Positions 1 through 6,929 of a DNA stretch of 9,589 nt are shown here, piece after piece; within the stretch, counting starts at the first letter, position 1; each line of letters begins with the position of its first letter. Made by a program: the position numbers and the translations under genes. Source of the stretch: an uncultured Acidimicrobiia bacterium. GTDB lineage: Bacteria; Actinomycetota; Acidimicrobiia; Spongiisociales; JAENVV01. Below the pieces are notes generated by a model. The model searched no databases, was not told the DNA's origin, and was given only the letters and a program-made list of their open reading frames with translations. Location of the stretch: assembly GCA_905480085.1 (NCBI GenBank), contig CAJQPD010000091.1:1-9589 (forward strand), in the 5' to 3' direction.

Positions 1-464
1 CCGGTCAACGCCGGCTTACGAGCGCTAACCAGATCCTTGTGACGCAGCAATTGAGCGACCGTCCCAAACAGCTTTCCGAGCATCGCCGGTGAGACAACCG
101 CACCACCGTGGACCACCGCCTCGATCCCGGCCACCAGTTCAGGAAGCGGCGTGGTCTTCACGATGTAGCCCATGGCCCCCGATCGAATCGCCGCCAGAAG
201 ATCCTCGCCAGACTCCGACGAAGTCAGCAGAACCACCTTCGTTTTCGGAGCAGCCAAAATGATCTTGTCCACGACGTCAAGGCCGGAAATACCTGGCATC
301 AGAACGTCGAGGACGACAATGTCAGGCTGTAGCTCTGATGCCTTGGCAACTGCCGCCATGGCGTCCTGCGCTTCCCCAACCACGTCCAGGCCCGCCCCGC
401 CGAGGGCAGAGGTCAGCCCGGCTTGAAAGAGCACGGCATCGTCGACGACCAGAACACTTGTCAT
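1..464 (-). CDS. NarL/FixJ-type response regulator, receiver domain (3' part cut by window edge)
   Basis: Reading leftwards from an ATG at 464-462, the frame stays open to the window edge, giving 154 residues. The start reads MTSVLVVDDAVLFQAGL, a classic receiver domain. Seen: acidic pair D8/D9, phospho-acceptor D53 in VVLDVLMPGISG, switch residue T81, and conserved K103 in GYIVKT. Residues 1 to about 120 form the REC domain. The rest is linker, and a LuxR-type helix-turn-helix is expected beyond the edge but is not visible. In this family, phosphorylation by a sensor kinase controls DNA binding; no kinase gene is in view. The ATG overlaps the hpf stop codon (ATGA) and has no clear Shine-Dalgarno of its own, so it is probably translated by coupling to hpf. 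The output domain, and so the exact subfamily, is inferred from REC similarity. Confidence 0.9.
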   Translation of the reverse strand, partial: MTSVLVVDDAVLFQAGLTSALGGAGLDVVGEAQDAMAAVAKASELQPDIVVLDVLMPGISGLDVVDKIILAAPKTKVVLLTSSESGEDLLAAIRSGAMGYIVKTTPLPELVAGIEAVVHGGAVVSPAMLGKLFGTVAQLLRHKDLVSARKPALT

Positions 465-997
465 CGAGGTTCAATCAAGCCATATGCTCCGTCGCGACGA
501 CGATAGAGGACACTGTCCAAATCCGTATCGGCGTTGCGAAAGTAGAAGAATTCGTGTCCGAGCATATCGAGTTGAAGGATCGCCTCCTCAGGTGTCATCG
601 GCTTAAGTTGAAATTGCTTGACCCGAACGATCTCAGGCTCAGTTTGATCGCCCGGGATGGGCGTGTCGGACTTGTCCTGACGTGGCTGACGGGATCGCTG
701 AACCATACGATCGCGCAGCCGGCGAAGCTGCTTCTCAAATCGGTCGACCGCAAGATCGAGGGCCGCCATCGGGGTGGACGATGCCGATTCGACACGTACG
801 AGATGACCGCCGGCCCGGCAGGTGATCTCGACCCGATATTTCTCAGGGGCCAGGCGGGGGTTCTGTTCTTCTGACAATTCGACGTCGGCGTCCCCGGTGC
901 CCTCAAAAAAGCGAGCGGCATGAGAGATCTTGGATTCGGCGGCTACACGAAACTCTTGATCGATGTCGACATGGCGGCTGTGGAGCTGAACTATCAA
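461..997 (-). CDS. hpf: Long-form ribosome hibernation promoting factor
   Basis: The protein has 178 residues with the two-domain layout of long HPF. Residues 1 to about 100 are the S30AE/RaiA-like domain, which in this family binds the 30S subunit near the decoding centre. A charged linker (about 100-123) leads to a C-terminal dimerisation domain: VKQFQLKPMTPEEAI from 126, LGHEFFYF at 146-153 and VLYRRRDGAYGLIEP at 163-177. Long HPFs pair two 70S ribosomes into inactive 100S dimers during starvation. The start is TTG at 997-995: the two ATGs just upstream are out of frame, and a GGGG run sits about 4 bases before the TTG. The comF stop is 12 bases upstream, and the response-regulator ATG overlaps the hpf stop. 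In many actinobacteria comF, hpf and secA lie together, so secA could lie beyond the left edge (inference). Confidence 0.95.
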   Translation of the reverse strand: MIVQLHSRHVDIDQEFRVAAESKISHAARFFEGTGDADVELSEEQNPRLAPEKYRVEITCRAGGHLVRVESASSTPMAALDLAVDRFEKQLRRLRDRMVQRSRQPRQDKSDTPIPGDQTEPEIVRVKQFQLKPMTPEEAILQLDMLGHEFFYFRNADTDLDSVLYRRRDGAYGLIEPR

Positions 998-1009
998 GAT
1001 GACCCCATT

Positions 1010-1606
1010 TCATCGTCGTGATCGCAGACTAGTCACCTCGGAGGCCGATGTGGCGACCACTGATTGCACATTTATCGGGAAATTCGTCTGCAAGGTTCCG
1101 GCCGCACGAGCCAACGTCGAACCGGTCGTTAGAACGTCATCGACGACAACCAAACTCAGAAGATCAGTGCCCAATTCCTTCGCCTGCACTGTGAAAATCG
1201 GCGCTTGTCGGTCGGCGGCCCGAGCCCCGGCACTGGCAGGTGACCACCAGCCAGGATGTAAGGCTGCGACCACAGGCAATCCCAATTCGGCGGCGACCAC
1301 CCTGGCCAATTCAAGGCTCTGATCGATGCCATAGCGCCACCGGCGCAGGTGTACCCGCGGTACGTACGTAACGGCGTCAACGGGGAACCTGATCCGACCT
1401 GCCATTGCACCGCCAAGAACCCGGCCGGCGGCCCGAACCCCTTCATACTTGAGTCGGTGGACGAGCACTCTGGCCGGTCCACTGTGCTCGAATGCCGCCC
1501 TCACGATCCGGCCGTCGACCAGCCGATCGGCGGCCGGCTGCAAACGGCGGCTGCACTCTTCACACACATAGCGAGCTGACCACGCACGACATGCCAAACA
1601 GACCAT
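1010..1606 (-). CDS. comF: ComF family phosphoribosyltransferase-like protein
   Basis: The protein has 198 residues. An N-terminal zinc-ribbon-like pair, C3-x2-C6 and C15-x2-C18, is followed by a type I phosphoribosyltransferase fold. The PRPP-binding signature VVVDDVLTTGSTL starts at residue 153. RYGIDQSLELAR (91-102) matches the ComF motif usually written RGFNQAxxLAR. In naturally competent bacteria ComF helps DNA uptake, but many non-competent actinobacteria carry it and its reaction is uncertain. I chose ATG at 1606 because the frame, although open further upstream, has no other ATG, GTG or TTG before the trm112-like stop. No convincing Shine-Dalgarno precedes it. The 67-base gap upstream holds a hairpin (1623-1653), so translation may depend on RNA structure. 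hpf follows after 12 bases, suggesting one transcript. The family call is firm; the role in this organism is not. Confidence 0.9.
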   Translation of the reverse strand: MVCLACRAWSARYVCEECSRRLQPAADRLVDGRIVRAAFEHSGPARVLVHRLKYEGVRAAGRVLGGAMAGRIRFPVDAVTYVPRVHLRRWRYGIDQSLELARVVAAELGLPVVAALHPGWWSPASAGARAADRQAPIFTVQAKELGTDLLSLVVVDDVLTTGSTLARAAGTLQTNFPINVQSVVATSASEVTSLRSRR

Positions 1607-1622
1607 ACGCCGATCGTATTCT

Positions 1623-1653
1623 GCGGCAGGGACATTTCTTTGTCGACTGCCGC
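1623..1653 (-). promoter_or_regulatory. Two-part hairpin in the trm112-like/comF gap
   Basis: On the minus-strand RNA, GCGGCAG (1653-1647) pairs perfectly with CUGCCGC (1629-1623). Inside it, GACA (1644-1641) pairs with UGUC (1634-1631), closing a six-base loop AAGAAA; the two stems are separated by a 2/1 internal loop. No U-run follows on the minus strand, so a standard intrinsic terminator is unlikely. It lies 17 bases upstream of the comF ATG and could act as an attenuator, a processing site or an RNA stabiliser. Its function is inferred from structure and position only. Confidence 0.4.
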
Positions 1654-1673
1654 CAACGGCCGAACGTGCGTAC

Positions 1674-1844
1674 CTACTCTCTGGTGGCGTCGGCCAGGAT
1701 CATGTTGGCGATACCATCAACCACCGCATACCTGAGGCCACACTTCGTACACACAAGTGTGGACGCCTCGACGTCTTCGGCAAGATCGCCGTGGCAGTCG
1801 GTACATACAAGGATCGCCGCCAGTCGCTCGTCAATCAGACCCAT
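1674..1844 (-). CDS. Trm112/YcaR-like small zinc protein
   Basis: The protein has 56 residues and begins MGLIDERLAAILVCTDC. It carries two CxxC pairs (C14-x2-C17 and C32-x2-C35) around a short acidic turn, then LRYAVVDGIANML-like residues (visible as LRYAVVDGIANMI), typical of the Trm112/UPF0434 family. Eukaryotic Trm112 is a zinc-binding partner that stabilises several methyltransferases; the bacterial role is not settled. The frame is open upstream to 1967, but I chose ATG 1844: a perfect GGAGG (1854-1850) lies 5 bases before it, and the family domain starts right there. That Shine-Dalgarno sits inside the last codons of the phosphomannomutase gene, whose stop is 1 base upstream, so the two genes are translationally coupled. 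A Trm112-like gene after a phosphomannomutase is a recurrent actinobacterial arrangement. Confidence 0.9.
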   Translation of the reverse strand: MGLIDERLAAILVCTDCHGDLAEDVEASTLVCTKCGLRYAVVDGIANMILADATRE

Positions 1845-1845
1845 C

Positions 1846-3219
1846 TCAACCTCCAATAATCGATTGAATTTGATGAAGAAGTGACCCGACCCGCTCGTCC
1901 GTGCTCGCTTCGACGTTGATCCGAAGAACGGGTTCGGTATTTGACGCCCGAACGTTGAACCACTCATCGGCCCAACCGACGGTCAGCCCATCAAGATCAT
2001 CCTGCGTGCCATCGGCAAAGGCAGCTGCCAGCCGCTCGAAGGCTCCGGCCTTGTCGACGACCGTCAGGTTGATTTCACCGGACTGGCAATACGGCTCAAC
2101 CGTCGAGCGCAATTCGGAAAGGGGACGGCCCGCTTCCGACATCACCTGGAGGAGAACCAACATCGCCAGCATGCCACTGTCGGCTCGGAAGTTCTCCTTG
2201 AAGTAGTAATGGCCGCTGTGTTCGCCACCGAAGACCGCCCCGGTCTCGGCCATGATTTGTTTGATATAGCTGTGCCCGACCTTGGTCCGGATCGGGACAC
2301 CGCCAGCTTTGAGAATGGTTTCCGGCACCGCTCGGGAAGTAATGAGGTTATGGACGATCGACGCTCCTGGTTTCCTGCCAAGAAACCACCGGGCGATGAG
2401 AGCGGTCGTGGTGGACCCCGATAACGGCACGCCGAGTTCGTCGACGAAAAACGCTCGGTCGGCATCCCCATCAAAGGCGACGCCGAGATCAGGACGATCC
2501 CGCATCACAAGTTCCACGAGGTCGACGAGGTTCTCTGGCTCAAGCGGGTTGGCAGGATGGTTCGGGAACGTCCCATCAGGCTCGAGATAAAGACCAACCA
2601 GTGAAGCCGCCGTTCGGGCAAAGACGTCCTCGACCACGACTCCTGCCATCCCATTGCCCCCATCGACCGCCACTTTCAGGTCGGAGATGGCTGCTGCATC
2701 TACGATCGAAAAGAGATGGTCAATGTATCCGGCTGCAATCGAGACCGTATGACGCCCACCCTGCGGAGCGACGTCTGGCACCGACTCCCCCGCCATCTGG
2801 CGAATATCGATGAGGCCGGATTCAACTCCGATCGGCCTGGCACCAGGACCACACAACTTGATCCCGTTGTATTCAGATGGGTTGTGCGAAGCCGTGATCA
2901 TGACTCCGGGCACATCCCCAGCGCCCGAGGCGTAGTAGATCATGTCGGTGGCCACCTCACCGGCATCGGCGACATTCAATCCCCCGACCTGGATTCCAGT
3001 CATGAGCGCATCGGCCAACCATGGCGAGGAGTCGCGACAATCGCGCCCTACGACGACTTCGAGGACGTTGGGATAATGGGCGGAAACGAACCCGGCAAAG
3101 GCCCGACCGATCGCCCTGGCTGCCTCGCTGTCAAGCTCACCGGTGTCGGTTCGCCCACGTATGTCATAGGCCTTGAAGATGGCGTCGAGCTGAATCTGAG
3201 ACTCCGTTGGCAGGGTCAA
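1846..3219 (-). CDS. manB: Phosphomannomutase/phosphoglucomutase
   Basis: This alpha-D-phosphohexomutase has 457 residues, a normal length for the family. It interconverts sugar 6-phosphates and 1-phosphates (mannose and/or glucose) for GDP-mannose, UDP-glucose and envelope polymers. All four signature loops are visible: FKAYDIRG near the N-terminus, phosphoserine loop TASHNP (109-114, catalytic S111), metal loop DGDADR (250-255), sugar-binding GEHSGH (332-337) and phosphate-binding RASNTEP (424-430). The frame is open to 3420, but that extension runs antisense to the glycosyltransferase gene and lacks family similarity. TTG at 3219, about 15 residues before FKAYDIRG, is the best start; a CTG at 3213 is possible and no good Shine-Dalgarno decides. 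The gene is divergent from the glycosyltransferase gene across 48 bases and coupled to the trm112-like gene. Mannose versus glucose preference cannot be read from sequence. Confidence 0.93.
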   Translation of the reverse strand: MTLPTESQIQLDAIFKAYDIRGRTDTGELDSEAARAIGRAFAGFVSAHYPNVLEVVVGRDCRDSSPWLADALMTGIQVGGLNVADAGEVATDMIYYASGAGDVPGVMITASHNPSEYNGIKLCGPGARPIGVESGLIDIRQMAGESVPDVAPQGGRHTVSIAAGYIDHLFSIVDAAAISDLKVAVDGGNGMAGVVVEDVFARTAASLVGLYLEPDGTFPNHPANPLEPENLVDLVELVMRDRPDLGVAFDGDADRAFFVDELGVPLSGSTTTALIARWFLGRKPGASIVHNLITSRAVPETILKAGGVPIRTKVGHSYIKQIMAETGAVFGGEHSGHYYFKENFRADSGMLAMLVLLQVMSEAGRPLSELRSTVEPYCQSGEINLTVVDKAGAFERLAAAFADGTQDDLDGLTVGWADEWFNVRASNTEPVLRINVEASTDERVGSLLHQIQSIIGG

Positions 3220-3235
3220 CCATGATAGGCCGGAT

Positions 3236-3248
3236 CCAGATCGTCTGG
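3236..3248. promoter_or_regulatory. Short dyad in the divergent manB/glycosyltransferase gap
   Basis: CCAGA-TCG-TCTGG is a perfect 5-bp dyad in the middle of the 48-base region between the two divergent starts. It could be a shared operator, but arms this short occur by chance quite often, so support is weak. Confidence 0.2.
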
Positions 3249-3255
3249 CTGGCTC

Positions 3256-3261
3256 TAGACT
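3256..3261 (+). promoter_or_regulatory. Candidate -10 element of a leaderless promoter for the family 2 glycosyltransferase
   Basis: TAGACT fits the TANNNT pattern of sigma-70-type -10 boxes and ends six bases before the ATG at 3268. That places the predicted transcription start at or next to the start codon, the usual geometry of leaderless genes, which are common in actinobacteria. No Shine-Dalgarno precedes the ATG, consistent with this. The expected -35 region (about 3233-3238) matches poorly. Confidence 0.45.
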
Positions 3262-3267
3262 TTGACG

Positions 3268-3993
3268 ATGCCCTTGCTTTCCATTGTTGTGCCGGTTCAC
3301 AACGAGGCCGCCTACATCGCAGACTTTCTTCCGGCCATGACCGACGAAATCGTCGACGCCACAGGCAGTCCTCAAGAGTTGATCGTCGTGGAAAACGGCT
3401 CGACCGACAGCACCGCCCAACTGGCCAATGATCTCTGCGAAAATCTGCGCACCCTCGGTTGGAACGCCGAGGTCATTTCGCTGCCTTTCCCCGACTACGG
3501 AGCTGCCATGCGAGCCGGGTTCAAACAGGCACGCGGCGACTGGGTCGTGAACTTCGACATTGACTACTTCTCAGGCCCGTTTGTGGCCGGTCTGATCGCT
3601 TCAAGCGCCGATGTCGTCATCGCCTCAAAACGGGCCCCTGACAGCGAGGATCACCGCAGTCTGCTGCGCCGGACTGGCACATTCGGGTTCAACCTGCTCC
3701 TCAAATTCCTCGTCGGATCGAAGGTCACGGATACACACGGAATCAAGGCTTTCCGACGGACGGTCATCGATTCCATGTTGGACACGGTGCAGTCCAACAA
3801 AGATCTCTTCGATACCGAACTGGTCATCCGATCCGAACGAGCCGGCTTCTCCATCGCCGAGGTACCGATCATCGTGGAAGAACGTCGGTCGGCCAGAACC
3901 CCCTTTGTGAAGCGGATCCCCCGAACACTTAGGGGACTGATTCAGCTCCGGGCATCGTTTGAGAGAGAACGTCGGAACACCAGGTCTCGATAA
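3268..3993 (+). CDS. Family 2 glycosyltransferase, polyprenyl-phosphate sugar synthase-like
   Basis: The protein has 241 residues and a GT-A fold. It opens with LLSIVVPVHNEAAYI, followed by the nucleotide-binding stretch VENGSTDST (41-49), the metal-binding DID (97-99) in VVNFDIDYF, and a DTHGIKAFRR segment (155-164) that occupies the place of the usual acceptor region. This resembles dolichyl/polyprenyl-phosphate mannose or glucose synthases, which load a sugar from GDP- or UDP-sugar onto a lipid carrier at the inner membrane face. No membrane helices are seen, so a cytosolic or peripheral enzyme is likely. ATG 3268 is preferred to TTG 3262 because of the -10-like box placing transcription at the ATG. 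It is the only plus-strand gene. Its last 52 bases overlap the 3' end of the gtrA-like gene, whose product would be a natural partner. Donor sugar is unknown. Confidence 0.9.
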   Translation: MPLLSIVVPVHNEAAYIADFLPAMTDEIVDATGSPQELIVVENGSTDSTAQLANDLCENLRTLGWNAEVISLPFPDYGAAMRAGFKQARGDWVVNFDIDYFSGPFVAGLIASSADVVIASKRAPDSEDHRSLLRRTGTFGFNLLLKFLVGSKVTDTHGIKAFRRTVIDSMLDTVQSNKDLFDTELVIRSERAGFSIAEVPIIVEERRSARTPFVKRIPRTLRGLIQLRASFERERRNTRSR

Positions 3994-4388
3994 CCCGCAA
4001 ACTTCGGAAAGAGAACCAATACGGTAGCGGCCACCTTGGCACCGTTGAAGGCCGCCAGGTTATCTCCGAACCACAGTTCGGCCAGTGCCACGAACCCGGA
4101 CGTTATGGCCAGGGCGAAGCCATTGACAAGAAAAAAGGTCGCCGTCTCGCGCATCGATTTCTTGCCATCGGTGATCAAGAACGTGAAGCGACGGTTCATC
4201 AAGTATGAGGCCCCCGTGGCGGTGGTGAACGCCAGCACAACCGAGACTTGGGAAGAAAAACCCAAACCAGCCTTCAAGACGTTGGCCAGCACAAAGTCAA
4301 GAACCGTATTCAAGCCGCCGATCACGGCCAGCCTCATGAACTGATTGGCACTGGTCCGATTGAAGAAGCTCAGCAGATAGGCTTTCAT
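3942..4388 (-). CDS. GtrA-like membrane protein, probable lipid-linked sugar flippase
   Basis: The protein has 148 residues with four predicted membrane helices (about 18-36, 46-63, 84-103 and 114-131), the typical size and topology of GtrA. Family marks include LAVIGGLNTVLDF (20-32), NRRFTF (65-70), R80-E81 before the third helix, and a C-terminal PKFAGYRDLVFRR (128-140) like the usual NFxxxRxWVF ending. GtrA proteins are thought to flip polyprenyl-phosphate-bound sugars across the membrane in O-antigen, teichoic acid or arabinogalactan modification. ATG 4388 overlaps the stop of the upstream GT-C-like gene (ATGA) and has an AAGGA 7 bases ahead, so it is both coupled and independently initiated. 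Its end converges on and overlaps the family 2 glycosyltransferase gene by 52 bases. The family assignment is good; the cargo is unknown. Confidence 0.88.
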   Translation of the reverse strand: MKAYLLSFFNRTSANQFMRLAVIGGLNTVLDFVLANVLKAGLGFSSQVSVVLAFTTATGASYLMNRRFTFLITDGKKSMRETATFFLVNGFALAITSGFVALAELWFGDNLAAFNGAKVAATVLVLFPKFAGYRDLVFRRSLSNDARS

Positions 4389-6646
4389 GCCTCTTTCCTT
4401 CTCGCGACGACAAAGCCGGCTACGAGCAGGCCCACTCCGGACGCGGTCATCGCAATACCAACCTTCTCAAAGATGGTTCTTGTGAAATCCATCTCGACAT
4501 GACCCTCGGTGGGGACGACGATCATCAACGACGGACTGGCCCTCCACGGCCCGTCTGCACCGCTTGCTTGCCAGTTTGGAAAATACGATACCTTCACAAG
4601 GTGGGGCACCCCGATGGCCGTGGTATCGAACTCGAAGTGACCGTTATCACTCACAACATTCGACACGACGCCGGAATTCTTGAGTGGTGATGAAACGCTC
4701 TCGAGAAGAGAAAGGTCGTCGATCCGCGGCCAATCTGCCGGGCCGTCCGCCACCAGCCATTTATCGAGGAGTTCGAGATCGTCGTACCATTCGAGCGCCA
4801 CATCATTGAAGTTCGCCGCTTCCTCACTTCCCAGGCTAAGCCCACCTTCGGTTTCGAAGACGACCGGCTGATTGACGGCAACGTCGACCAACTGAGTCGG
4901 AGGCAACGCGAAAATCCGGTGCGGGTCGATCCGGGCAATCTCGCGGAGTTCGGGATGGGCGAGCGCCTCCTCGGCCGCCTCAGGGGTATACGTCACGTAA
5001 TAGTCGACTCCGTAGACGGCCAGGTGGGCGATACCGCGATCAAAGTCGAAGTTGTGATAGGTCAAACCAGGAATCGGATTCGACGGCCGAAAACTCATCT
5101 CTCCAGCATTGATGAAGTGAAACGGCGTGGTGATGGATGATTCGAAGAAGAGTCCCTCCATCGAGGCTTGCCGAGTCCAGTAGGGAAACAGCATGAGTGC
5201 CATTGGCGTTCCGTACTCACGGTCCATGTCGTTGTTGGCTTCCCACTGAATTCGCCCCGCCGGCAAGACGTCGACCGCTTCCATGAGCCGGGTGTACTGG
5301 TCAAAACCCGGTTTCTGCTCATAGCCACTGAAGTTCCAGGCGGCCCAGCCGGAGACGAAACTCAAGCCGGCCAGCGACTGAACAAGAATGAACCCGCTGG
5401 CCAGGAGCACCATGGACGGGCCGGTTTTAATCTTCGCCCCGGCGATCTCCACTCCCCCCCATATGAGAATCGCCAATGCCGCAACGCCGCCAGCCCACCA
5501 CTGGACCTCAACCGACCCCTTCCACAATCCCCCCGCCAACGCGACAAGGGCCCCAATCAGCAACGGCGCCTTGAGCCAACCAACTGAAACCCTGGTCGGT
5601 AGGCGTCTGGCAACCGCCTTCGAAACCACCCCGACCGTGACACCCGTGAGCATCGATACACCGAAGAACCAGAACGGCAGGAGTCGACCGTTCCAAAGCT
5701 TCCAGGTTCCTGAGAACCAACCCATCTGACTGGCGATCGTGGGGAGCCAGAAGTACACGACCGGGACGAATGTCAGAACAATCATCGGGGCCCAATTCTT
5801 GGTTCGGCGAATCAGCCATCCCACCCCGAACATCGCCGGAGGCAGCAAGAGCCAAACCTCGGATGGAAGGATCTCCCCCCAGGTCTTCAGCGGCACCCAG
5901 CTCATGTCAGAGGTTTGGTTGAGCCTGGCAAGAAGCGGCAAGGCCCAGAAGCCGGCCACCGCAAAGCCCCACAACCAGACCACCCCGGTCTTGAGGAACC
6001 CCCGCTTCCAGAACAGGATTGGGATGCTCGCCAGCACGAACATCCCGGTCGTAATCACGTGCGATAGAGCCGTGCATGCCAGCAACAGGACCGCCAGCGG
6101 CACATACCGCGGCGATACCCGGACAGCCTTGATCAGGGTCGCGAGATAGAACAAACCCAGCGCAAAGGACCATGAATATGAGAATTCACCGGCCATCGTT
6201 GACGGAGCATTGCCTCCGAAGATCGTGAACGACTCAATGAATACAAAGGTCCCACCAGCGACCCCGGCCGCGGTACCCACCCACCGGTCCAACCCCAAGG
6301 CCCGCCCGAACACATATGAGGCTGCCGGAGTAGCCAGCAAACCAGCCACCGTCACCATCTTGAAAGCCACGCCGAAAGGAAGCAGCAGATCGAGGAAAAC
6401 GATTACCAGTGAGGGCAAAGGGAAGTAGAAGTAAAAGGCCGGGAACCCGGCGAACCAGGCGTCACTCCAGCCAAGGATCTGGAAATTGGGCAGCAGATCG
6501 TCGCGCAGAATGGCCGGTCCAAGGACATGGGCGCCCATGTCCCCACCGGTCGGGGTATTGATTGTCAGAATGAGCCACGGTTGCACAGCGAAGAAAATCG
6601 CCGCCGTTATGGCGGCGATTGCAAGTCGCGGCACCCATGGGGACAC
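4385..6646 (-). CDS. Large GT-C-like membrane protein (PTPS-related/YfhO-like family)
   Basis: With a GTG start at 6646 the protein has 753 residues. After one helix comes TGGDMGAH (33-40), with D36 and H40 in the first outside loop, then WSDAWFAGFPAFYFYFPLP. This is the layout of the membrane family named '6-pyruvoyl-tetrahydropterin synthase related', which resembles GT-C glycosyltransferases using lipid-linked sugars. About a dozen helices run to roughly residue 440. An outside domain follows with MALMLFPYWT (482-491), FESSITTPF and KVSYFPNWQASG (685-696), then a final helix (about 729-747) and a basic cytoplasmic end. The frame is open to 6820, but that overlaps the zinc-ribbon gene; GTG 6646 has no good Shine-Dalgarno, so the start is uncertain (GTG 6634 is the alternative). 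It is coupled to gtrA by ATGA. Sugar transfer outside the membrane is inference. Confidence 0.82.
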   Translation of the reverse strand: MSPWVPRLAIAAITAAIFFAVQPWLILTINTPTGGDMGAHVLGPAILRDDLLPNFQILGWSDAWFAGFPAFYFYFPLPSLVIVFLDLLLPFGVAFKMVTVAGLLATPAASYVFGRALGLDRWVGTAAGVAGGTFVFIESFTIFGGNAPSTMAGEFSYSWSFALGLFYLATLIKAVRVSPRYVPLAVLLLACTALSHVITTGMFVLASIPILFWKRGFLKTGVVWLWGFAVAGFWALPLLARLNQTSDMSWVPLKTWGEILPSEVWLLLPPAMFGVGWLIRRTKNWAPMIVLTFVPVVYFWLPTIASQMGWFSGTWKLWNGRLLPFWFFGVSMLTGVTVGVVSKAVARRLPTRVSVGWLKAPLLIGALVALAGGLWKGSVEVQWWAGGVAALAILIWGGVEIAGAKIKTGPSMVLLASGFILVQSLAGLSFVSGWAAWNFSGYEQKPGFDQYTRLMEAVDVLPAGRIQWEANNDMDREYGTPMALMLFPYWTRQASMEGLFFESSITTPFHFINAGEMSFRPSNPIPGLTYHNFDFDRGIAHLAVYGVDYYVTYTPEAAEEALAHPELREIARIDPHRIFALPPTQLVDVAVNQPVVFETEGGLSLGSEEAANFNDVALEWYDDLELLDKWLVADGPADWPRIDDLSLLESVSSPLKNSGVVSNVVSDNGHFEFDTTAIGVPHLVKVSYFPNWQASGADGPWRASPSLMIVVPTEGHVEMDFTRTIFEKVGIAMTASGVGLLVAGFVVARRKEA

Positions 6647-6677
6647 GGCCTGGTCGGCGGTGCCCGAGGCCCTCCCG

Positions 6678-6854
6678 CTAGGCGCGGGCCTTCCTGGCGA
6701 GTTCCAGTACGTCCGCAAGTGCGATCTCTCGTCCTTGATGGTCCCACCATCGTTCGTCACACTTATGGCATGAGAAAAAATCGATCTCAGTACCGTCCGG
6801 TAACTTCTGGTGAATTTCAATCACGTCTTCGACGCGGCATGTAGGGCACATCAT
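6678..6854 (-). CDS. Small zinc-ribbon protein, function unknown
   Basis: The protein has 58 residues and begins MMCPTCRVEDVIEIHQKLPD. Two pairs, C3-x2-C6 and C29-x2-C32 (SCHKCDERWW), are spaced as in a rubredoxin-like zinc ribbon, with a tryptophan pair after the second knuckle and a short basic helix (ADVLELARKARA) at the end. I do not recognise a named family. ATG 6854 is chosen because GGAGG (6868-6864) lies 9 bases ahead; a second ATG follows immediately. The frame extends to 6902, but that part has no domain-like content and covers the promoter candidate. It is the first gene after a probable promoter and sits 31 bases before the GT-C-like gene, so the two are likely co-transcribed with gtrA. 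It could be an RNA- or protein-binding adaptor; nothing visible decides. Confidence 0.8.
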   Translation of the reverse strand: MMCPTCRVEDVIEIHQKLPDGTEIDFFSCHKCDERWWDHQGREIALADVLELARKARA

Positions 6855-6891
6855 GTGCGAAAACCTCCAGATAGCAGGACCGCCCGACCGC

Positions 6892-6921
6892 AGTGTATGC
6901 ACCCCGGGACCATTACGCCAA
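6892..6921 (-). promoter_or_regulatory. Candidate sigma-70-type promoter for the zinc-ribbon/GT-C/gtrA operon
   Basis: On the minus strand, TTGGCG (6921-6916) and TACACT (6897-6892) each match four of six consensus positions and are 18 bases apart. They lie just after the stop of the DUF6788-like gene and before the GGAGG and ATG of the zinc-ribbon gene, which gives a short leader of roughly 30 bases. Matches of this quality do arise by chance. Confidence 0.4.
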
Positions 6922-6929
6922 GGACCTGA

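Noticed and set aside
250..255. Metal loop DGDADR of the phosphomannomutase (residue positions) differing from DGDGDR
   Set aside because: Both versions are common in active family members, so this is not a meaningful active-site change.
338..874. Open frame of 178 codons on the plus strand
   Set aside because: It is antisense to hpf and the response regulator, which both have clear family motifs.
1845..1967. N-terminal extension of the Trm112-like frame
   Set aside because: It overlaps the manB C-terminus including its RASNTEP loop, and a perfect GGAGG supports ATG 1844.
3220..3420. N-terminal extension of the phosphomannomutase frame
   Set aside because: The added 67 residues do not resemble the family and lie antisense to the GT2 catalytic N-terminus; TTG 3219 gives normal family length.
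6647..6820. N-terminal extension of the GT-C-like frame
   Set aside because: It overlaps the zinc-ribbon gene by about 140 bases, contains no membrane helix or family motif, and has no better start signal.
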